Positions 15,335-19,750 of a stretch of 19,750 bases of DNA are shown one piece after another (positions within the stretch are counted from its first letter, which is position 1; each line of letters opens with the position of its first letter). The translations under genes were made by a program, and so were the position numbers. Under the pieces are notes generated by a model. The model had not been told where the DNA came from and did no database searches. It saw nothing but the letters and a program-made list of their open reading frames with translations. Source of the stretch: Comamonas sp. lk (GTDB lineage: Bacteria; Pseudomonadota; Gammaproteobacteria; Burkholderiales; Burkholderiaceae_C); the NCBI GenBank assembly GCA_945898105.1, contig CAMDHL010000010.1, positions 1 to 19,750 on the forward strand, read 5' to 3'.

Positions 15335-16639
15335 CTAATTAGATGCTTTTGCAGCGGCATTACGCGAACGCAATTCGCGCAATTTTTCGGCAATGCGTAT
15401 TTCCAACCCGCGCTCTACGGGTTGGTAAAACTGCATGTCTTCCATGCCCTCCGGCAAATAGCGCTCGCCCGCCGCAAAAGCGCCCTCTTCGTCGTGGGCG
15501 TAGCGGTAGTTTTTGCCGTAGTCAAGGTCCTTCATTAACGCGGTGGGCGCATTGCGCAAATGCAGAGGTACCGGGCGCGTGCCATCTTTCTTCACCAGTG
15601 CTTTGACTTCCTTGAAGGCCTTGTACACCGCATTGGACTTGGGCGCCATGGCCAGATAGACCACACACTGGGCCAGCGTCAACTCGCCTTCAGGGCTGCC
15701 CAAGCGCTCGTACACATCAGCCGCATCCAGCGCCATGCGCAGTGCACGCGGGTCGGCCAGGCCAACATCTTCGCTGGCCATGCGGATTAATCGCCGTGCC
15801 AGATAGCGCGGCTCAGCACCACCATCGATCATGCGTACGAACCAATAGAGTGCGGCGTCCGGGTCAGAGCCGCGCACCGATTTATGCAAGGCAGAAATGG
15901 TGTCGTAAAACTGCTCACCACCTTTGTCGTAGCGACGCATGCGCTCACCCAGCACTTTGACGAGCCATGCATCATCGATGTGCGCGCGCTTTTCCTGCTG
16001 TGCCGCTGCGGCTAACGTCTCTAGCGTATTGAGCAGTCTGCGCGCATCGCCATCGGCATAGCCCACCAAGCGCTGCACGGCAGCATCGTCCAAAGGGGGC
16101 ACCGCATCTAAGGCACGCGCTTTGACAATCAATTGCGCGAGCGCCTCTTCACCCAATGGCTGCAAGACATACACCGCCGCCCGCGACAAGAGCGCCGAGT
16201 TCACTTCAAAGGAAGGGTTTTCGGTGGTCGCCCCGATGAAAGTGAACAAACCGCTTTCCACATGCGGCAAAAAAGCATCCTGCTGGCTCTTGTTAAAGCG
16301 GTGCACCTCATCAACAAACACTAAGGTGCGCCGCTGCGTCAGACCGCCCTGTGATTGCTGCGCCCGCTCCACCGCCTCGCGTATTTCCTTGATGCCGCCG
16401 AGTACCGCGCTGATGCTGATGAAGTCTGCGTCAAAGGCGTCGGCCATTAGACGTGCAATTGTGGTTTTACCGGTGCCCGGCGGACCCCACAAAATACAAC
16501 TGTGCGGCGTGCCTGATTCAAACGCCAGGCGCAGCGCCATCCCCTCGCCCAACACCTGCGACTGCCCGATGACTTCGGACAGCGTGCGCGGACGCAAGCG
16601 CTCGGCCAGGGGTATGTGCGTTGAAGGCTTGGTAGACAT
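15335..16639 (-). CDS. rarA: Replication-associated recombination protein RarA (MgsA), AAA+ ATPase
   Basis: This 434-residue AAA+ ATPase is related to clamp-loader subunits and to eukaryotic WRNIP1/Mgs1, and acts at stalled replication forks. Walker A is G52-PPGTGKT (52-59), Walker B is FVDEVHRFNKSQQDAFLP with D110-E111, and sensor 1 is the GATTENPSFE stretch followed by LLSRAAVYVLQPL. The C-terminal part has the RarA tetramerisation region (DPDAALYWFVRMIDGGAEPRY split between helices). Length is close to the E. coli protein. ATG 16639 is preferred because MSTKPSTHIPLAERLRPRTL matches the family start; no strong Shine-Dalgarno precedes it, and an open extension to 16696 is unlikely coding. 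It lies 129 bp after the LysR gene on the same strand. Confidence 0.95.
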   Translation of the reverse strand: MSTKPSTHIPLAERLRPRTLSEVIGQSQVLGEGMALRLAFESGTPHSCILWGPPGTGKTTIARLMADAFDADFISISAVLGGIKEIREAVERAQQSQGGLTQRRTLVFVDEVHRFNKSQQDAFLPHVESGLFTFIGATTENPSFEVNSALLSRAAVYVLQPLGEEALAQLIVKARALDAVPPLDDAAVQRLVGYADGDARRLLNTLETLAAAAQQEKRAHIDDAWLVKVLGERMRRYDKGGEQFYDTISALHKSVRGSDPDAALYWFVRMIDGGAEPRYLARRLIRMASEDVGLADPRALRMALDAADVYERLGSPEGELTLAQCVVYLAMAPKSNAVYKAFKEVKALVKKDGTRPVPLHLRNAPTALMKDLDYGKNYRYAHDEEGAFAAGERYLPEGMEDMQFYQPVERGLEIRIAEKLRELRSRNAAAKASN

Positions 16640-16768
16640 TTGAAGGGGCTGCACAAAAAAGAAAAAGGGGAGGCAAGTGGGTGTCGGACAGCGCAAAGTA
16701 TTGCAGCGTGGACTGTGTGGACTGCAGCTTTAAAGTGTAGTGGAGGCGCGAATCGGCTCAGCCCGTGC

Positions 16769-17668
16769 TTATACGACTTCCTGGCGCTGCGCATCACGCG
16801 AGGCCATGGGCTTGTCCATTTGCACAGCCTCGACCAATTGCGCCTCCAACAAGGCCACTGCAGGCGCCAACGTTCCTGGGGCCCGGTGTAGGGCAATTTC
16901 TATTTCCGGTAGTCGAGGCAATTCCTGCTCATCGCCCAGCACCCGCCACTGCGCAGGCACCATGCTTTGCGCCACCACGGTTAGTGCTAGCCCGCCGGAC
17001 ACCGCAATCATGCCGCCCGCAAAACTCTGGCTGGTATAGGCAATGCGCCAAGGGATGGAGGCGGCATCCAGCGCCGCCAACGCATGTTCTCGAAACACAC
17101 ATCCTTCAGGGAACAAGGCCAAAGGCAAAGGCGTCTCCTGGTGTGCAAGGTGCTGGCGCGAGCCGGCCCATACTAGGCGTTCTGTGCGTAAAACCTTGCC
17201 GCGGCGGCGCTCTGGTTGGCGGGTGATGATGGCCACATCGAGGTCGCCGGCCTCTACCCGATCCAGCAAGGCACCGCTTAGGGCACCGATAACTTCCAAT
17301 TGAACGCGCGGATAGGCATGGGCAAAGTGCGTCAGCACGCCGGGCAAAAACTGGTGGGCATAGTCATCGGGCATGCCTAGGCGTACATGGCCTACCGCAT
17401 GCGGCTGGTTCATCGCGACCAGGGCCTCCTCATTGAGGCGGATCATTCGCCGCGCGTAGTCCAGCAGCACTTCGCCCTCTTCGGTCAGGCGGATTTTGCG
17501 CTTATCGCGTTGCAGCAGCGGGTGACCGGTTAGGTCCTCGAGTTTGCGCAACTGCATGCTCACTGCCGATTGGGTGCGGCACAGGTAAACCGCCGCGCGC
17601 GTGAAGCTTCCGCTGTCCACCACTGCCGTAAAGGCCTGCAGTAGGGCCAAGTCCAGGTATTTCAGCAT
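16769..17668 (-). CDS. LysR-type transcriptional regulator
   Basis: This 299-residue regulator has an N-terminal winged helix-turn-helix, about residues 5-62 (LLQAFTAVVDSGSFTRAA, then TQSAVSMQLRKLEDLTG). It continues into a linker helix and a two-lobed periplasmic-binding-protein-like effector domain with GHVRLGMPDDYA at its start. ATG 17668 has AGAGG six nucleotides upstream; the open extension to 17710 would run through the operator-like repeat. It is transcribed divergently from the binding-protein gene, the classical arrangement for a LysR regulator and its target. An inverted repeat of LysR type lies 12 bp upstream of its start, so self-regulation is likely. The inducer is unknown. Confidence 0.92.
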   Translation of the reverse strand: MLKYLDLALLQAFTAVVDSGSFTRAAVYLCRTQSAVSMQLRKLEDLTGHPLLQRDKRKIRLTEEGEVLLDYARRMIRLNEEALVAMNQPHAVGHVRLGMPDDYAHQFLPGVLTHFAHAYPRVQLEVIGALSGALLDRVEAGDLDVAIITRQPERRRGKVLRTERLVWAGSRQHLAHQETPLPLALFPEGCVFREHALAALDAASIPWRIAYTSQSFAGGMIAVSGGLALTVVAQSMVPAQWRVLGDEQELPRLPEIEIALHRAPGTLAPAVALLEAQLVEAVQMDKPMASRDAQRQEVV

Positions 17669-17679
17669 TGCGGCCTCTT

Positions 17680-17698
17680 GTATCAGGATTCTTGATAC
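17680..17698. promoter_or_regulatory. LysR-type operator candidate (ATC-N9-GAT)
   Basis: GTATCA (17680-17685) and TGATAC (17693-17698) form a perfect 6-bp inverted repeat with a 7-bp centre, which contains ATC-N9-GAT and fits the T-N11-A rule for LysR regulators. It sits in the 148-bp divergent gap, 12 bp from the lysR start and 119 bp from the binding-protein start. The position suits self-repression together with activation of the divergent gene. Confidence 0.6.
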
Positions 17699-17816
17699 CA
17701 AGCATAACAATTATTCGTTTGCGTTCAGATTGACGAGCGCCTACATTGGCTTGGCGCGTCCCAACGGATGCGAAGTGATGCACCGCAATCCACCCACCTT
17801 AGAGGAGATCTTCGCC

Positions 17817-19376
17817 ATGTTCCATTCCACCGATACCCATCTGGCGCTGGACCGCCGCCAACTCATTAGCGGCGCCGCCGCATTGGGCTTGGCCGGTTCG
17901 CTGACCGCCCTGCCCGCCCTGGCCCAATCCACCCCGAAAAAAGGCGGCACGTTACGCCTGGGTATGGAAGGCGGTTCCGCCTCCGACAGCCTGGACCCGC
18001 GCACCTATGCCGACTCCATCCCCATCAGCTACAGCCTGATGTTTTGGAACCAGTTGGTGGAAATCGATGCCAAGGGCAATGCCACGCCCGAACTAGCCGA
18101 AAGCTGGGAATCCAAACCCGGCGCTGCCGAATGGATTTTCAATATCCGCAAGGGTATTACCTTCACCTCCGGCAAAACGCTGGATGCGGATGATGTGATT
18201 TACTCCATCAATATGCACCGCGGCGAAACCAAGTCGCCAGCCAAAGGCATCCTGGAGCCGATCACCGACATCAAAAAACTCGGCTCTCACCAGATTCAGA
18301 TCAACATGAAATCGGGCAATGCCGACCTGCCCTTTGTGCTCTCGGACTACCACCTGCTGATAGTTCCCAACGGTACGACCGACTTTTCCAAACCAGACGG
18401 CACTGGCGCTTACACCTTGGTGGAATGGACGCCGGGCGTGCGCATCCTGGCCAAGCGCAAGCCGGGCAATTACTGGAAAACCGGGCGCGGCAATTTTGAC
18501 AATATCGAGCTGCGCTACATCGGCGATTCAGCAATTCGAACGCAGGCACTGCTGACAGGCCAGGTCGACGCGGTCAACCGCCTCAATCCCAAAACCGTGG
18601 CCCTCCTGTCCAAAAACAAAGACATCAACATCACCCGGACCAAAGGCACCGGCAACCGCTATGGCTTTGTCGCCTTACTCGATACCGACCCCTATAAAAA
18701 CCATGACCTGATGCTGGCCCTGAAGTACGGAATCGACCGGCAAAAAATTATCGACAACGTGTTTTCCGGTTACGCCTCTATGGGCAATGACCAGACCGTG
18801 GGTCCGGCGGACCGCTTTTACAACGCAGCGCTCAAAGCCAAAACCTTTGACGCAGACAAGGCCGCATTCCACTTCAAGAAAGCCGGCGTCAACGTGCCAC
18901 TGGAAGTGCAGGTCTCCGACGGTTGCTATTCCGGCGCCGTGGATTCGGGCGTGATGTACCAAGAATCATTAAAAAAAGCTGGCATCAACATCGAAGTCAA
19001 ACGCGTCTCAGGCGATGGTTATTGGGATAACGTTTGGATGAAAGCGCCTTTTTGCTCGGTTTTTTGGGGCAATCGTCCTACCGCCGATTTGCAAATTTCC
19101 ACCCAATTCCTAGGTGGTGGCGCCTGGAACGACACCCATTTCAAGAGTGCCGCTATGGACAAACTGGTCATCGCAGCGCGCGTCGAACTCAATGAAGGCA
19201 AACGCCGCGAAATGTACGCCGAGTCGCAGCGCATTATTTCGGAAGAGGCCGGCATGGTGTGCTTTGCGGTCGGTGATCAGATGGATGGCGGCAGCAAAAA
19301 ACTCATGGGCCTGGAGTCACATGCGCGTTACGACATGAACGACAACCGGCTGGCCGAAAAAGGCTGGTTCGCCTAA
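17817..19376 (+). CDS. ABC transporter periplasmic binding protein, family 5 (peptide type)
   Basis: This 519-residue solute-binding protein is of the SBP_bac_5 (DppA/OppA) family, which delivers peptides, nickel complexes, opines or other solutes to an ABC permease. The N-terminus LDRRQLISGAAALGLAGSL holds an R13-R14 pair, so a twin-arginine or Sec signal is possible, with cleavage after PALA near residue 36. Family patterns follow: TPELAESWE, WIFNIRKGITFTSGKTLDAD and DVIYSINMHRG, then a long C-terminal lobe. ATG 17817 follows TTAGAGGAGAT, a strong ribosome-binding site; the frame is open far upstream but without signal or SD. No permease gene follows in the window. The next gene is a dehydrogenase. 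The substrate is unknown. Confidence 0.92.
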   Translation: MFHSTDTHLALDRRQLISGAAALGLAGSLTALPALAQSTPKKGGTLRLGMEGGSASDSLDPRTYADSIPISYSLMFWNQLVEIDAKGNATPELAESWESKPGAAEWIFNIRKGITFTSGKTLDADDVIYSINMHRGETKSPAKGILEPITDIKKLGSHQIQINMKSGNADLPFVLSDYHLLIVPNGTTDFSKPDGTGAYTLVEWTPGVRILAKRKPGNYWKTGRGNFDNIELRYIGDSAIRTQALLTGQVDAVNRLNPKTVALLSKNKDINITRTKGTGNRYGFVALLDTDPYKNHDLMLALKYGIDRQKIIDNVFSGYASMGNDQTVGPADRFYNAALKAKTFDADKAAFHFKKAGVNVPLEVQVSDGCYSGAVDSGVMYQESLKKAGINIEVKRVSGDGYWDNVWMKAPFCSVFWGNRPTADLQISTQFLGGGAWNDTHFKSAAMDKLVIAARVELNEGKRREMYAESQRIISEEAGMVCFAVGDQMDGGSKKLMGLESHARYDMNDNRLAEKGWFA

Positions 19377-19391
19377 GTCTCTTACTCCTAA

Positions 19392-19438
19392 GGCCAGCGA
19401 GCGCGGCATTTGCCCGAAGGGGCATTGCTGTGCTGGCC
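19392..19438 (+). other. Intercistronic two-tier hairpin
   Basis: The outer arms are GGCCAGC (19392-19398) and GCTGGCC (19432-19438), perfect over 7 bp. The inner arms are TGCCC (19411-19415) and GGGCA (19420-19424) around a GAAG loop. Part of the middle (GGCA against TGCT) can also pair. No T-run follows, so it looks less like a terminator than an mRNA-stabilising or processing structure after an abundant binding-protein message. The next gene starts 30 bp later. Confidence 0.5.
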
Positions 19439-19468
19439 GGCACCTTTGTACCTATTGAGGAATACATT

Positions 19469-19750
19469 TTGAAAATCGGATTTATCGGTCTGGGTAACAT
19501 GGGCTCGGCCTCTGCCCGAAACATCGCCCGTGGCGGGCACACCTTGGTGGTGCACGACATCAACCGCGATGCAGCTAGTGCCTTTTTGGCGCAGGGCGCG
19601 CAATGGGCGGACACGCCGGCCCAGGTCATGGACGCGGCCGACATCGTCTTCACCATGGTGTTCGGTCCGGCCGATATTGACCAGGTGGTGCGGGGCACAC
19701 AGGGTTTCTTGAGCACCAGTTGCAAGGGCAAAGCCTGGATTGACATGACA
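19469..19750 (+). CDS. Beta-hydroxyacid dehydrogenase, 3-hydroxyisobutyrate dehydrogenase-like (3'-partial)
   Basis: 94 residues are visible before the window ends. The N-terminal Rossmann motif KIGFIGLGNMG (GLGNMG at residues 7-12) and the following HDINRD turn identify the 3-hydroxyisobutyrate/tartronate-semialdehyde dehydrogenase family, which oxidises 3-hydroxy acids with NAD(P)+. The start is TTG 19469: GAGG (19457-19460) lies 8 nt upstream and the TTG gives exactly the family N-terminus, while the next in-frame ATG falls inside the GLGNMG motif. It follows the binding-protein gene by 92 bp on the same strand, so the two may be co-transcribed. Whether it is a valine-pathway enzyme, a glyoxylate-pathway enzyme or another relative cannot be decided from this fragment, because the catalytic lysine lies beyond the window. 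Confidence 0.87.
   Translation, partial: MKIGFIGLGNMGSASARNIARGGHTLVVHDINRDAASAFLAQGAQWADTPAQVMDAADIVFTMVFGPADIDQVVRGTQGFLSTSCKGKAWIDMT

Noticed and set aside
16708-16724. Tandem GTGGACTG repeat between rarA and lysR
   Set aside because: Only two 8-bp copies separated by one base; no regulator site or mobile-element boundary can be inferred.
1-19750. tRNA, rRNA, CRISPR array, insertion sequence, prophage or toxin-antitoxin genes
   Set aside because: I looked for cloverleaf-like sequences, regular repeat-spacer patterns, transposase motifs and paired small genes and saw none.

Overview
The window is protein-coding DNA from a Gram-negative proteobacterium. The best fit is the Burkholderiales (betaproteobacteria), perhaps Comamonadaceae. 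This is inferred from gene content and moderately high GC: an RND pump with a lipoprotein adaptor, a PimC/PimD-like acyl-CoA dehydrogenase pair, a RarA gene upstream of a Liv-type ABC operon, and AscD-type and atypical SDR genes side by side. I could not run a search, so the taxonomy is an inference.

Layout. (1) 1-2138, plus strand: two consecutive acyl-CoA dehydrogenases, the first cut by the window edge, resembling the large and small subunits of pimeloyl-CoA dehydrogenase. (2) 2139-2531: a 393-bp gap with one strong hairpin. (3) 2532-6871, plus: an RND efflux operon (lipoprotein membrane-fusion protein and HAE1-type permease, overlapping by ATGA). No outer-membrane channel gene is present. 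(4) 6943-7605, minus: a secreted glycine-zipper envelope protein, divergent from a PAP2-family phosphatase (7793-8539, plus). (5) 8628-9551, minus: an atypical SDR, divergent from a 2Fe-2S/FAD/NAD(P)H reductase of the AscD type (9597-10634, plus). That reductase overlaps tail-to-tail with a DMT-family (EamA) transporter. (6) 10609-15129, minus: an apparent operon livH-livM-livG-livF-EamA with gaps of 13, 13, 49 and 0 bp. It has no substrate-binding protein gene. (7) 15335-16639, minus: the AAA+ ATPase RarA. (8) 16769-17668, minus: a LysR-type regulator, divergent from a periplasmic family-5 (peptide-type) binding protein (17817-19376). The binding protein is followed by a TTG-initiated beta-hydroxyacid dehydrogenase that runs off the window.

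Together the genes suggest ordinary accessory and central metabolism: acyl-CoA oxidation, drug or solvent efflux, envelope lipid turnover, amino-acid-type uptake with a co-transcribed exporter, and a LysR-controlled uptake/oxidation locus. I found no RNA genes, insertion sequences, CRISPR arrays or phage genes, and nothing I would call a new biological system. The observations most worth checking are regulatory: a LysR-type ATC-N9-GAT inverted repeat, a short leader reading frame with a strong ribosome-binding site before livH, a two-tier hairpin after the binding-protein gene, a hairpin abutting the PAP2 start codon, and the EamA gene whose start abuts the livF stop.
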